Shown here piece after piece: positions 11,302 through 24,625 of a stretch of DNA of 64,000 nt. Positions within the stretch are counted from its first letter, which is position 1. Each line of letters opens with the position of its first letter. The notes below the pieces were generated by a model. That model had not been told where the DNA came from and did not search any database. It saw only the letters and a list, made by a program, of their open reading frames with translations. Position numbers and translations under genes: made by a program. The stretch is from Rutpela maculata (lineage: Eukaryota > Arthropoda > Insecta > Coleoptera > Cerambycidae), in the NCBI GenBank assembly GCA_936432065.2, contig OW386286.2, positions 116,647,519 to 116,711,518 of the forward strand, read 5' to 3'.

Positions 11302-12505
11302 TTTTAATGATTTTTTATAGTGGATAAATAACGCAAGAAAAGTGAGACTGAAACTAAATGTATTTCTGATAAAGTCAAGCTTTAAATATGGAAATAATGT
11401 GCTGAAATTGCAAGTGGATATTGTTTGCGAAGAATTGATAAGAATAGATGAGTACAGTATTAATTTACTAAATGAATTCATTGAAACGAAAAAGATATGT
11501 AAGCGTCATTTATCTACATTGTTATTTATCATAATAATGAAAGAAGCATTGTCAAGTCATACAGAAACTATAAACACATACTACAGAGTAAGGAAATAAT
11601 GTGCTGAACTTGCAAGCAGGTATTGTTTGTAAAGAATTGATATGAATAGATAAAAAAATATGTAGGCGCCTTATTTATCTACATTGTTATTTATCACCTC
11701 TTTCGAGGCATTATCAAGTTATATACTTTGATAGGAATGAAACAAACACGTAACGTTCTCATAAATAGAAGTAGTCAGCAAGTATTGAAGTACCATAATT
11801 TGTATTATTCATTGATATGACTCACTGTATTTACACTATGTACCACAAGTACCCCCCCAAGGCCCCCATAAAAATTACCCCAAAAAAATTACCCCCACTC
11901 AGTCCCCCAGACCCCCCCCCAGCCACCCCAAGAAATTACCCCTCCCCCCAAATCCCCCCGTACCCCTTAAAAAAATACCCCCCCTCTACCTGTGGGTACT
12001 TCCCACAAATATGTATACTACCTACAATCCATATAGCGTTCTTATTACGCAATTTATTATAATAACATTCCTTTATAAATTTATCAAGACAATAAAATAT
12101 AACACCGTAGATAAAATATCAAAGCACAGTTGAGTAATCATATAACAAACAGAGGCTTCTTCATTCAAGATAATAAATATTTCCTCATTATAAAAACCAG
12201 CTATAAATAGAACAATGGGCTATTATTTTCGCAATTTATCAGTTACTGTTCATATATTATTTAAATAACACATAAGTAAATAAAAAGTATTTTATTGTGA
12301 TAAAACTTATTTCATTACAGCATAAATTTATTATTAATTAAATGAAATTTATTCACAATGAAATCTCAAATGATTAATATAACTTTATTTCACTATGCAT
12401 TAAAGCGTTTAAACAATAGATAACTTGAGATGCACATTTTTTACACGGTGGCCTATGTAAATTCAGTATGCTATTACAGGTACCCCCACCACTTCTTTTG
12501 AGAGA
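11302..12505. other. Non-coding stretch upstream of POLB
   Basis: AT-rich leader with two imperfect copies of a block around AATGTGCTGAAATTGCAAG (11398 and 11600), then a C-rich tract at 11848-11985 with many runs of four or more C (G-rich on the minus strand). The 82-codon frame across the C-tract is a composition artefact. Confidence 0.55.
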
Positions 12506-12513
12506 TATAAAGG
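12506..12513 (+). promoter_or_regulatory. TATA box of POLB
   Basis: TATAAAGG lies 64 bp before the POLB ATG (12577). Similar TATAAAA boxes stand before the paralog genes, the major capsid gene and the PLA2 gene of this element. Confidence 0.6.
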
Positions 12514-12576
12514 GGCGAGAACATTTCTGATTTTTAATATTAGAGTTTTTCTTGTGTCGGAACTTACATTTCAATA

Positions 12577-15500
12577 ATGCAGTGTCCTCAGTGCCTGAAA
12601 ACCTTTACTGCAAAAAGTAGTTTATTACGTCATCAACGGGAAAGTTGTCGCTATAGAGAGATCAGTGAAAGTCATACAACCCAAAAAAAGAAAGTAAAAA
12701 ATTCACAATGTGTTGAGGATAAATCAGTAAATCAACCTGGCCCTTCTTTCTCATCTAGCGAGTTTCCTACAAATTCACAAGAGACTCGTTGTCCAGTATG
12801 TGATAAAAAAGTGAAAAAAAAATGAATTAACTGGTCATCTAAGAAGTTCTGCACACAATAAAGGGATTGATATGTCTGGAGACGGAATTGAAAAGCTGCA
12901 GAATGCGTTTAAGAATCGTATTGCGAGTTTTCGTTTTTCTTCAAAGGAATGCAGTGTTGATATATCCCAGTTTTTGGATGAAATAAAAGAGAAAGTTTTC
13001 CGTTTGATTGATGAATATATTAAAATGTACTCGAGCTTAAAAGTTAATGTGGAATTATTTGGGTTATATGTTATTGAAGAGAAAGAATTGTCAGAAATAA
13101 AATCATTCAATACAAGAAATAAAGTTGTAACACTTTCAACCGATTTATTAAACTTATATAATGACTTCAAGGAGGAAATACTAGAGAAAGCCTCAACATT
13201 TCAAGAGCGAGACTCAGGATGGGCTTTGAAACATGTTAGTTTTCTCGAGGTCAACATTAACAAGTATAATCCACTATTTGCATCATCATACATTAAATTG
13301 CCGAGGCAAATATAAAATAGAAAAGCTGTTTTAAATATTGAGAGTGGGGGTGAAAAATGTTTCGCTTGGGCTGTCAACGCCGCCATGTTCCCTACTAATG
13401 GAAATCCAAAGAGAGTTTCATCTTACCCTCATTATTCCACATTGTTAAATTTTGAAGGTATAGATTTTCCTGTTAAACTTAAAGACATTCAAAAATTTGA
13501 AGGTTTAAATAATATATCTATAAATGTATTTGGAATAGATACTCAATTTAAAAATGGTGAAATGGTCAGTGAGATTGTAGGTCCCTTATATTTTACACAT
13601 AGTCGACAAAATACACTAATTACGGATAATAAAGGGAAGAGTCACTACACACTTATTAAAGACTTATCGCGGTTAGTTTCTTCTCAGAGATCAAAACATG
13701 GTGGTAGAAATTATATTTGTGATGGTTGTCTATATTTTTTTAACTCTCGTGAGAAATTAATGACCCACCAAAGCAATGATTGTAACCATTTATGCACCAT
13801 ATTACCAAACCCAGAACCTCTAATTAATAAGTGTGGTGAAAGGCTTGCTGGGAATATCCTGAAATTTACAAATTTTGAAAAACAATTACCCGTTCCTTTC
13901 GTGATATATCCTGACTTTGAAAGTTTATTAAAACCGATTCATCACAATGAACCATGCGATAGTAAATCATTTACTGTTAAAACATACCAGCATGAACCAT
14001 ATTCATTTTGTTTCTATATAAAGTGTAATTTTGATGATAAATTTTCCACACTTGAATATTATCGAGGTACTGATGTTGCGGAAGTTTTTGTTAAAAAATT
14101 GGAAGAACATGTTTTACAATTGTATCAGAATCATTTGAAAAATATAGTCGAAATGAAGCCATTGACAGAAAGTCAACAAAAATTTTTCGACAACAGTCAA
14201 ATTTGTCATATTTGTGATAAACCATTTGAGAATGATGAAGGAAAGGTCCGCGATCACTGCCATGTTTCTGGTAATTTTAGAGGAGCTGCGCATTCTTCTT
14301 GTAATCTAAATTTCAAAATTCCTAAATTTATACCAGTATTTTTCCACAACTTAACAAATTATGATTCTCATCTATTTATTAAGAAATTAGCCTTAAAGAA
14401 AGAAAAAATACAAGTTATTGCACAAAATAAAGAAAAATATATTACATTTTCCAAACACATTCTTGTTGATAAATCTAATGATGAAAAACCGAAAAATATT
14501 TACATTAAATTGAGGTTTGTGGATTCATTTCGCTTTTTACCCGCTTCATTAGATAAATTCAAATTCAAGTCAAACATTGGAACCACATCAATGCCTCGAA
14601 ATGAAAAAATATTACAGTGATGAGAAACAATTCAATTTAATAAGACGAAAAGGTGTTTTCCCATATTCATACGTTGAATCCATGGATAAATTGAATGACA
14701 CTGAATTACCATCACTTGAACAGTTTTTTAATATTTTGAGTGGTGAATCAATTTCTCAGGAGGATTATGATCGTGGTTGTGATGTGTGGCAAACTTTTAA
14801 TTGTCAAATTCTTGGTGAATATTCAGACATTTACTTGATATCAGACGTGCTGCTTCTTGCTGACATTTTTGAAAATTTCAGACAAATATGCATGCAAACA
14901 TAAATTAGATCCTGCACAATATTTAGCGGCTCCATCATTAAGTTGGGATGCTATGTTACGAAAAACTGGTATTCAACTTGAACTTTTAACTGATATAGAT
15001 ATGCTACATTTTTTTAGGAAGGGAATACGTGGTGGTGTCAGTCAGTGTAGTAATAGAAAGGCTGTGGCAAACAACCCATTTATTTTAAAATTATAATCCA
15101 TTAGAACCAACATCATATTTATTATATTTAGACGCCACAAACCTTTACGGTTGTGCGATGAGTCGATGTATGCCCACAGGAAATTTTAGATGGATAAATG
15201 ATTGTGAAATTGAAAACTTTGATTGTACTAATCTTGGTGATGATTCACCAAAAGGTTATGTACTTGAAGTAGACTTGGAATACCCACAACATTTACATGA
15301 TAAACATAATGATTTGCCATTCTGCCCTGAAAATATTATACCTCCAGACTCTAAAAATTCAAAATTACTATTAAATTTACATGATAAACATAAATATATA
15401 ATCCATTACAGACATTTAAAACAATGCATCGAACATGGGTTAATACTTAAAAAAATACATAGAGTCATTGAATTTTTACAATCTGCTTGGTTAAAAACTT

Positions 15501-16468
15501 ATATAGATTTGAATACTAAACTTAGAAATTGTTCAAAAAATGCATTCGAGCGAGATCTTTTTAAATTCTTCAATAATGCAATATTTGGCAAAACTATGGA
15601 AAATGTAGACAATAGAACTGATGTGAGGCTAGTATCGCATTGGGCAAATAGTATAGGCAGTGTTGGTGCTGAAGGATTAATTGCAAAACCAAATTTCAAA
15701 TCGTGTACAGTGTTTTCGGAAAATTTAGTAGCAGTGCAAATGTCTTTGTTAAAAATACTATACGATAAGCCACTCTATGTAGGTTTTACCATTTTAGATA
15801 TATCTAAAACTATAATTTATGACTTTTTTTATAATTTCATAAAAAAGATATATGATGACAAAGCTTCTCTATGCTACACCGATACAGACTCTTTAATTCT
15901 AGAGATTTACACTGATAACGTTTACGATGAAATTAAGAAATATATAGATCTATTCGACACATCAAACTTCCCTATTTCAAATATACACAACATTCCAAAA
16001 ACGGAATCAGTTGTAGGCAAAATGAAAGACGAATATGCAGGTGTATCAATAGATAGTTTCTTTGGCACTGGAGCAAAAGCTTACTGTGTTCAAGCAAATG
16101 GTGACGTCACAAAGAAAGCTAAAGGTGTTTCAAAAAGTATTATAAAAAATCAATTACATTTAATCGATTATAAACAAATTGTTGAGGATGGTGGATTGAT
16201 ATTTCGAAAAATGTATGTATTCTCATCACATCTGCATACTCTATATACCGAACTAAAAAATAAGGTTGCACTCTCAGCACACGACGACAAACGATATGTT
16301 GTATCCGGGAGTATAAAAACTTTGGCGTGGGGGCATTACTCTATCAGTAATTTACACAATAACGCTGACCATAATACCGCTGAAGATAACCTCACAATTC
16401 TTTTAAAGCTAGCCGATGAAATTATTGAACAGGAAAATTTAGCAATGGCCTTTGATTTATTGTAAATA
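12577..16468 (+). pseudogene. POLB: Protein-primed DNA polymerase B of the Polinton, broken
   Basis: N-terminal C2H2-like zinc finger (CPQCLKTF...HQRESC), then CPVC, a helical spacer, a CFAWAVNAA conserved block (about 13355-13384), a Cys/His knuckle (CHICDKPF...RDHCH, about 14200-14270), the 3'-5' exonuclease motifs (PDFES; HNLTNYDSHLF; Y-S-D-I-Y) and the palm motifs A (LDATNLYG, about 15129), B (NNAIFGKTMEN) and C (YTDTDSL, about 15878). This is the enzyme that would replicate the element by protein priming. Breaks: a frameshift in the A-run 12814-12822; an in-frame TAA at 13313; frameshifts at about 14577-14618, 14900 and 15090. The catalytic residues survive but no single frame spans them. 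The poly(A) signal AATAAA is at 16496. Confidence 0.93.
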
Positions 16469-16639
16469 ATATGAATAACATCACTAACTTTGTCCAATAA
16501 AACACTATTATAAAAATTTTGTGTTTTTTTATCGTTTAATCATGTCGTCTTATTACAGTTAAATCATATATGAATTGAAAGTGGATGTGTGTACAATATA
16601 ATGAAACAACATTAATACTCTGATGTTTTTTATTAGATT

Positions 16640-17170
16640 TTGTGTATACATTTATAAGCTATTAGGTACAGTGTTTTGGGCTGAGTGATAATCGGTTGCA
16701 GGAGACGATCTTTATATTTTTCTTGTCGAAAAGGAGTTCCAAATTTTACAGGACCAAAATTACAGTCAACTACACTTTTTAAGTGTAGGGCTTTTCTAAC
16801 CAAGACACAATAAAAAAAACACAGCAATTGGAATATTTCAAGGCTCAGATGTATCCCTGGTATTACATTTATAAATTCTATAATTTGTATATTATATTTT
16901 CGATGGTTGAATACTTTAAAGACATTGCAGTACCTTGGGGATGAATGCCATTCACTTTTGTCACATTTGTCGCTAAATTAGTTGTTGAAAAAAAATATGT
17001 CCATACCTCCAGTGGTGTTAGTTAATTTTAATAGCAAACAAATAAAACTACCAGCAATTACCCAATGTTGACCTGGTAAGTTTCTCAAAACTTCATATTC
17101 TTCAGGGAAATCTTCTTTAATTATTGTGCACCAATTTATAATTCCACGTGCAATAATTCACTGCAGGACT
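16640..17170 (-). pseudogene. Unidentified Polinton gene remnant, copy 1
   Basis: Minus-strand frames with LHLKS, VDCNFGPVKFGTPFRQEKY and LLQPIITQPKTLYLIAY, broken by several stops and shifts. The same peptide pieces occur in copy 2 at 17425-17960. Conservation of peptide pieces in both copies suggests a once real gene, already decaying before or after duplication. Family not recognised. Confidence 0.4.
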
Positions 17171-17424
17171 CCTGAACAAATTACGTAGACACACTCTACT
17201 CGTTTCAGCTATTAGGTTTTAATTTTATTAAGCAACTGCCATTCACAATCTTAGGTTTCCTTTTATAGTTGTATATTATCTTTAGCTTGGTTAAGTGAAG
17301 GAATAGTTTTGTTGAACTTGCAATAACATTTTATATCTAGACTGTAAAGTGTCAACTATACAAATGCTGATATGGTAATACCTCACAATTCTTTTAAGGC
17401 TAGCCGATGAAATTATTATGTTTT

Positions 17425-17960
17425 TTATTAGATTTTTGTATATATAATCATAAGCTATTAGGTACAGTGTTTTGGGCTGAGTGATAATCGGTTGCAGGAG
17501 ACGATCTTTATATTTTTCTTGTCGAAAAGGAGTTCCAAATTTCACAGGACCAAAATTACAGTCAACAAATAAAGCACTTTTTAAATGTAGGGTTTTCCTA
17601 ACCAAGACACAATCAAAACATCACAGCAATTGGAATATTTCATGGCTCAGATGTATCCCTGGTATTATATTTATAAATTCTATAATTTGTATATTATATT
17701 TTCCCATTGTTGAATACATTAAAAACATTGCGGTAGCTTGAGGATGGATGCCAATCAGCTTTGTCACATTTCCCACTAAATTCGTTGTTGAAATAAAATA
17801 TGTCCATACCCCCACTGGTGTTAGTTAATTTCAATAGCAAACATATAAAACTGCCAGCTATTACTCAACGTTGACCTGGTAAGTTTCTCAAAACTTCATA
17901 TTCTTCAGGGAAGTGTTCTTTAATTATTTGCACCAATTTATAATTCCACGTGCAATAATT
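17425..17960 (-). pseudogene. Unidentified Polinton gene remnant, copy 2
   Basis: Longer open pieces than copy 1: 17621-17815 (FISTTNLVGNVTKLIGIHPQ, MYSTMGKYNIQIIEFINI, GIHLSHEIFQLL, then stop) and 17291-17605 (NFGPVKFGTPFRQEKY). Upstream, EEYEVLRNLPGQR is readable at about 17870-17930. The stretch looks like a globular protein of about 200 residues running toward POLB's 3' end. No family assigned. Confidence 0.4.
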
Positions 17961-18584
17961 TACTGCAGGACTCCTGAACATATTACATACACACACTGTA
18001 CTCATTTCAGCTATTGGGCTATATAAATTTTATTAAGCAACTGCCATTCACAAGCTTAGGTTTCCTTTTATAGTTGTATATTATCTTTAGCTTGGTTAAG
18101 TGAAGGAATAGTTTTGCTGAACTTGCAATAACATTTTATATCTAGACTGTAAAGTGTCAACTGTGCAACTGCTGATAAGGTAATTAAAAATAGAACTGCT
18201 GACTGTGTGGATAGATAATACAATAATAAAATTATTCTGATTGTAAAGTGTTAACTATGCAAATGCTGATTTCCCAGTGAACACGGATACATACCTGGTA
18301 TGTTTCTCTTACGTAATCTATTCAACATGTTATATCCAAGGATATTGGATGTATGGTAAATGTAAGGTACATGGACCTTAAAATTTCAGCCACAAAAAAA
18401 GTTATAGCCATGTAATGGCAACATAACTTGTAACATACTCATATGTGGCAAATATATAACATACATGTAAAAGACATATATTGTATTTCAAAATATTTAC
18501 CTTAAAATATGTTCTGATGTTACATGTGTGCTATATAACATGCAATTTCCGTGGTATATGCACAAGGGGGTAGCAAATAATATA

Positions 18585-19106
18585 CAGGGTGTCCCCAAAT
18601 GGGGTTACCTATACCACAAGTGGACCTAAATTTCAGTTTTTCGAAAGTCACTATAAAAAAATTTTGTTTCTTAAAGAAATACGATGTGTTAAGAAAATGT
18701 ACTTTTTTATGCTGGGCGCTCAAAAATTTCAAAAATATGAATTTGACCCAAGAGAAAATGCAATTTGAAAAAATTGTTTATTAAATCTTGTTTAATACGT
18801 CTTTTTCCCCAATGCCTCACCTCAGTTTTCGTATTTTTCCGTAACGGATACTAAAAAATTTAGGTTTCTGAAAGAAAAGTATTTCAAATGGCTTTTTTAT
18901 TAAAAATGAAAAATAAAGGTAGTTTACTCTTAGGCAAAATTCATATTTTTGGAATTTAAGCACCCTGCTCCTTCATAAAAAAAAATAATTTTTTTTAACA
19001 TAAATCGTATTTTTTAAAAATGCGTAAATTTTTATAGTGACTTTTTGTCCAAAAATTAAAATTTTGGTCATTTGTTGTATAGCTAATCCCATCCGGGGAC
19101 ACCTTG
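18585..19106. mobile_element. TA-flanked MITE, mariner-like ends
   Basis: Left CAGGGTGTCCCC and right GGGGACACCTTG are inverted repeats between TA dinucleotides (18583-18584 and 19107-19108). The interior is A/T-rich with internal inverted segments (GTCACTATAAAAA at 18648 and its complement at about 19032). Non-coding. Confidence 0.7.
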
Positions 19107-19108
19107 TA

Positions 19109-20586
19109 CTACTGTTACAATATGGCTTAAGTAAGGAAAAACTAGATGTAAAAAAAGGCCAATCTAAAATAAATAATTTTTATATTCATAAAATACATAT
19201 ATCATAATAATATATTAATCAAAGTCATACAAGGAGGATACGTTCATTTATGTAATGAATTAATCAAAAATAAACCAACTGCCAAATTAATAAAGGAACT
19301 AAATGCCAAATTGCACATTCTCTAAACTATATAGTTTGTTTATTACAAGCAAACTTTTGGTTAACAGAAAACTTAGAAGATAAAATAGCTGAAGAAAAAT
19401 AACATAAATAGAAAAAGTTAGCTGATTGCAAGCTATGTAATAAGGTAAAAAAAATAAAGAAAATCCTGACAGTATACATGAATCATTTTCATTCCGCTAT
19501 AAATTACGAAGAAATAAACATTAGCATGATTACTATAGAGACAAGAAAAGTGTATAAGTTTTTGGTAAAACAGAACAGCTTTATCTTACATTAAAAGAAG
19601 TTTCAGGGAAAAAGGTAGACATTAAAAGCTTAATGAAGTTTGTTCCAAATGATGCTCGGACTTTTACAACATTTAAAAACTATGGATTTTGAGGGTGACG
19701 TTGAAGGCTACAGTAACACTATTGATTTTGATATAGATGTAAACGAACAGTAGAAACGAAAATCGCAGGCATATTAATGAGAAGTACGACTAACATCCGA
19801 ATAAAGTTTGGTTTAATGTATGGTTATCCAAATTTAATTGTACCAAATATCAACTAAAATTCTGAACGAAAATAGTTAATGAAAATACAAGAATTCTTCA
19901 ATTATTCAAAAAGGAGCTAAAAATTTATTAGAAACAAGAAAAATTCAACAAACGTGACAATAATACTCAGATGACGAAAACAAATTTCCTATATAAAAAA
20001 AAAATTTACTTACAGACAAACCCGTCAGCATGAATTTGCAAGCAGACTAATACTTAAAACTTAATTATCTTAAAACTAGTTTTTGGCGCCTGGTTTCCTT
20101 TTTTCATACATATCTCAATAAATTATGGTACAATATAACTGCTCCAGCTTCTTGTTTTCTCTCTGTAGCCTTTGCTTTGATAGTCTGAACCACTCACTAG
20201 CAATGTTCTCAAATTCTTTTTCACAATGTGGGACGTTTCGTTAACAGCAGCTAGAACAATAGACAAAATTTTATAACTTTTTTGTGTATTATTTACTTAA
20301 AAGCAATTTCTAACTTTTTTAAAAATTCTTTGTCTTTATCAACAATATGTTACATCGTTGCCCAAGGACTTTGTTTCCATTTATTACTTATATAAATGTG
20401 TAGTTTTAATGATTGTGATTATACAATTTAAGCTACAATAAAGCACCTATAATTTTTCTGTGGCTTGAGCTTAGTTAAATTTCATTAAATTTCAATTTCA
20501 AGATTGGGAAATATGTCAATAAAACTCCAACAAATAAGTAGGTACCTAATAAGCGACTTAACACTGCACCGAGGTGCTAATGATTT
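19109..20586. other. Element D interior, no clear gene
   Basis: AT-rich. Short plus-strand frames near 19200-19700 have amino-acid-like composition but are closed by stops every 30-50 codons. I could not match them to a transposase family. Confidence 0.4.
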
Positions 20587-22731
20587 CCCTGCCAAAAATT
20601 CCACATAGAAACTTATAAAAAAAAAGTGATGCGGTTTTATCGTTCCTATAAGTTATATTATTATTATACAGACAGGATTTTATCTGTTTTATTAAGTTTT
20701 AAATCGGTTATGAAACAGTAATTCCGAATGAGCTATTTGGAATTATCATGTTGCCCTTTCATGAGTACTTATATGAAATATACATCAACAAATCTACAGT
20801 TTAGTGTCTGCAAATGCACCCTTGCCCTTATATCTGTAAACATATGGAATTACAGATACAACTTTAAAGAGATTCTAAACTTTTCTATAAGTAATATCAT
20901 AAAAGTCCAGTCCGTCCTTTCTCCAGTATCTATCGTATATAACACACCATTTATCAACATGTTTTTATTGTAAATTTCAACATTGTCTTTTTATTAGTAT
21001 TAATGTGGATATACATGTCAACAAATGTACAGTTTCAATTGTATATTTTACAGATGTATTTTTATTGTAAACTTCCATTTTGCTTTTTTATTAGTATTAA
21101 TTTGGATATGCATGCCGACAAATGTACAGTTTAAATTGCATATTTCAAATAGAAATACTAATATTGTGGTAAACACAAAATACTGCAAAGTCCTTATTTC
21201 CTCGGGTGTTCTTGTTCTAGCCTAGAAGCAATGAATGAGTTGGCAATGAAAGAGACTGCTTTACTTTTAATTTAACAAACACACGTCAGTTCCTTAGGTC
21301 ACATTAGAGTAGATATGAATTAGCGACACGTATACAGCTCCCTCTACTGGAGCCTGGAGTAAAGCTGCTGCTGAAATTTCTATCAGTTTCTACCAGAATG
21401 GAGCAGCAAACATTTACTTATACCACATCAATGAGAATTTATGAGAACAGTATCTAAGGTAAAACGTGCGGCTTTCCGTGGTTAAATGGCAAGTGTTTTT
21501 ATAAGAAACGAGCTGCATTAGGTTAGGACAGTTTTGACTTGCAATTGAAGATTACTAATTATAATGTTTGAATAGGGATTTATGAGATCAGTTTCTATGA
21601 GTATTAATGTTTTTTTTTCAGTAATATATTAAATGTGTTTTCATTTGTTTGAATGGGTAAAAAGAAAGGTCAGTTTTCAACTGCAATTACAAATACAAGT
21701 TTAATCACTTTGAATGGGGTTATATGCGATTAATTTCTAAAAGTATTTATGCTGTTTTCCGAATATAATTGTGATGAGGTTTAATCAGTAACAAATTGTT
21801 CACTACTTGTTATGATATGGTCGGAAATTCCAAGTACACATTTAGTATTCCTTCAAAAGGATTGATGAGAGCAGCTTCTACGAGTATCTATTTGTTGTTC
21901 CTCTAGTAAATTATATAAGTCTTTACATTTACTTATACTATCTCAATGAGAATTTATGAGAACAGTATCTAATGTAAAATGTACGGCTTTCCGTGGTTAA
22001 ATGGCAAGTGTTTCTATAAGAAACGAGCTGCATTAGGTTAGAACAGTTTTGATTTGCAATTGAAGATTACAAATTATAATGTTTGAATAGGGATTTATGA
22101 GATCAGTTTCTGTGAGTATTAATGTTTTTTTTTTTCAGTAATATATTAAATGTGTTTTCATATGTTTGAATGGGTAAAAAGAAAGGTCAGTTTTCAACTG
22201 AAATTACAAATACAAATTTAATCACTTCGAATGGGGTTATACGCGATCAATTTCTAACAGTATTTATGCTGTTTTCCGAATATAATTGTGATGAGGTTTG
22301 ATCAGTAACAAATTGTTCACTACATGTTACGATATGGTCAGAAATTCCAGGTACATATTTAGTATTACTTCGAAAGGATTGATGATAGCAGTTTCTACGA
22401 GTATGTATTTGTTGTGCCAATAGTAAATTATATAAGTCTTTATCAGTATGCATTCGGATCTAATTTAAATATGAAAATTATATCAGAATAAAGCAACCAA
22501 ATATTTTAAACAGTATCTATTTGTAAATCCAGACATTTACTTATACTATCTCAATGAGAATTTATGAGGACAGTATCTAATGTAAAACGTGCGGCTTTGC
22601 GTGGTTAAATGGCAAGAGTTTCTATAAGAAACGAGCTGCATTAGGTTAGAACAGTTTTGATTTGCAATTGAAGATTACAAATTATAATGTTTGAATAGGG
22701 ATTTATGAGATCAGTTTCTATGAGTATTAAT

Positions 22732-23959
22732 ATTTTTAGAGAATATTATTTAGGTATTATGCAAATCACAACTTACACACTTTTTTATTTATTATGAAAA
22801 TACCTATTTTCTGTATATTGTTGCCCTAATCTGGGCACGCTAATATACTAGTTAGGTAAATACTTTAAAACACTCATTATTGGAGAACCAATCAAAACAA
22901 CTACTCTTCTAGCTAATACTGACGAAGTATTGAATTACATGATAGAATTCTTAGCATTTTAAAGAAAAAAATATACTGAAAATATTTCAATCATTTATTT
23001 ACAATTAGTCATCACACTTTTTTATTTAATATGAAATTATCTACTTTCTGTATATTGGTACCTTAATCGGGTCACGCTAATATACTACTTAGGAAAACAC
23101 TTTAAAACACTCATTATTGGAAAACCAATCAAAACAACTACTCTTCTAGCTAATACTGACGAAGTATTGAATTATATGATAGGATTCCTGGCATTTTAAA
23201 GAAAAAATATTTAAACTACTTAAATGATTTATTAAAATTCAGTAATTCACAACAATTATTGAACCTTACATTCTATTTCAACTCTAGAAAAGTTGTACAA
23301 GTTTTTTCGAACTCGTTAGTTCTCATCAGTAGAGTATAGAAACATTCATTCATTATTTACAAGCCTATTCTTGATTTATTTTCTACAATTAATTATTTTT
23401 TATTTATTTGCTTTTATCATGTTTAGAGAATATTATTTAGGTATTATGCAAATCACAACTTACACACTTTTTTATTTATTATGAAAATACCTACTTTCTG
23501 TATATTGTTGCCCTAATCTGGGCACGCTAATATACTAGTTAGGTAAATACTTTAAAACACTCATTATTGGAGAACCAATCAAAACAACTACTCTTCTATA
23601 CAGAAAGTAGATAATTTCATATTAAATAAAAAAGTGTGATGACTAATTGTAAATAAATGATTGAAATATTTTCAATATATTTTTTTCTTTAAAATGCTAA
23701 GAATCCTATCATGTAATTCAATACTTCGTCAGTATTAGCTAGAAGAGTAGTTGTTTTGATTGGTTCTCCAATAATGAGTGTTTTAAAGTATTTACCTAAC
23801 TAGTATATTAGCGTGCCCAGATTAGGGCAACAATATACAGAAAGTAGGTATTTTCATAATAAATAAAAAAGTGTGTAAGTTGTGATTTGCATAATACCTA
23901 AATAATATTCTCTAAACATGATAAAAGCAAATAAATAAAAAATAATTAATTGTAAAAAA
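22732..23959. mobile_element. Insert inside element B (7-bp flanks TATTAAT)
   Basis: It interrupts a unit of the array; TATTAAT stands on both sides (22725-22731 and 23960-23966). Inside, a block starting TTTAGAGAATATTATTTAGG is present twice forward (22734, 23424) and once reversed (about 23915), giving long inverted arms. Non-coding. Family not assigned; the flank length could be 7 or 8. Confidence 0.65.
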
Positions 23960-24495
23960 TATTAATGTTTTTTTTCAGTAATATATTAAATGTGTTTTCA
24001 TTTGTTTGAATGGGTAAAAAGAAAGGTCAGTTTTTAACTGCAATTACAAATACAAGTTTAACCACTTCGAATGGGATTATATGCGATCAATTTCTAACAG
24101 TATTTATGCTGTTTTCCGAATATAATTGTGATGATGTTTGATCAGTAACAAATTGTTCACTACATGTTACGTGTGGAAATTCCAGGTACATATTTCGTAT
24201 TACTTCGAAAGGATTGATGATAGCAGTTTCTACGAGTATGTATTAGTTGTGCCAATAGTAAATTATATAAGTCTTTATCAGTATCCATTCGGATCTAATT
24301 TAAATATGAAAATTATATCAGAATAAAGCAACCAAATATTTTAAACAGTATCTATTTGTAAATCCAGACATTTACTTATACTATCTCAATGAGAATTTAT
24401 GAGGACAGTATCTAATGTAAAACGTGCGGCTTTTCGTGGTTAAATGGCAAGAGTTTCTATAAGAAACGAGCCGCTGCATTAGGTTAGAACAGTTT

Positions 24496-24625
24496 TTATT
24501 TATTTATTTATTTATTTAGAAGAAGAAACAAATAGGTTACAAACCTAATTACATGTTTCTTGAGGGGGGACTACAGGCGATATAACCCACCGGAGCCAAC
24601 TCGGGCGACACGCTTCGAAGACCGG
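24496..24625 (-). mobile_element. Short retroelement 3' end (SINE/LINE fragment)
   Basis: About 130 bp inserted within a repeat unit. It reads on the minus strand from a GC-richer head (CTTCGAAGCGTGTCGCCCGA) to an (AAAT)n tail, with a TTTT-like short flank repeat. This is the look of a retrotransposed 3' end. Confidence 0.55.

Larger units (their letters stand above)
16625..18180. repeat. Tandem duplication downstream of POLB (~796-bp period)
   Basis: Sequence from the POLB 3' end onward is repeated: GTACAGTGTTTTGGGCTGAG at 16666 and again at 17462. The second copy opens with a 34-bp piece of the POLB C-terminus (17381-17414, CTAGCCGATGAAATTATT). Both copies carry the same minus-strand gene remnant. 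Confidence 0.85.

Noticed and set aside
11817..12062. 82-codon Pro-rich frame
   Set aside because: C-tract artefact upstream of POLB.
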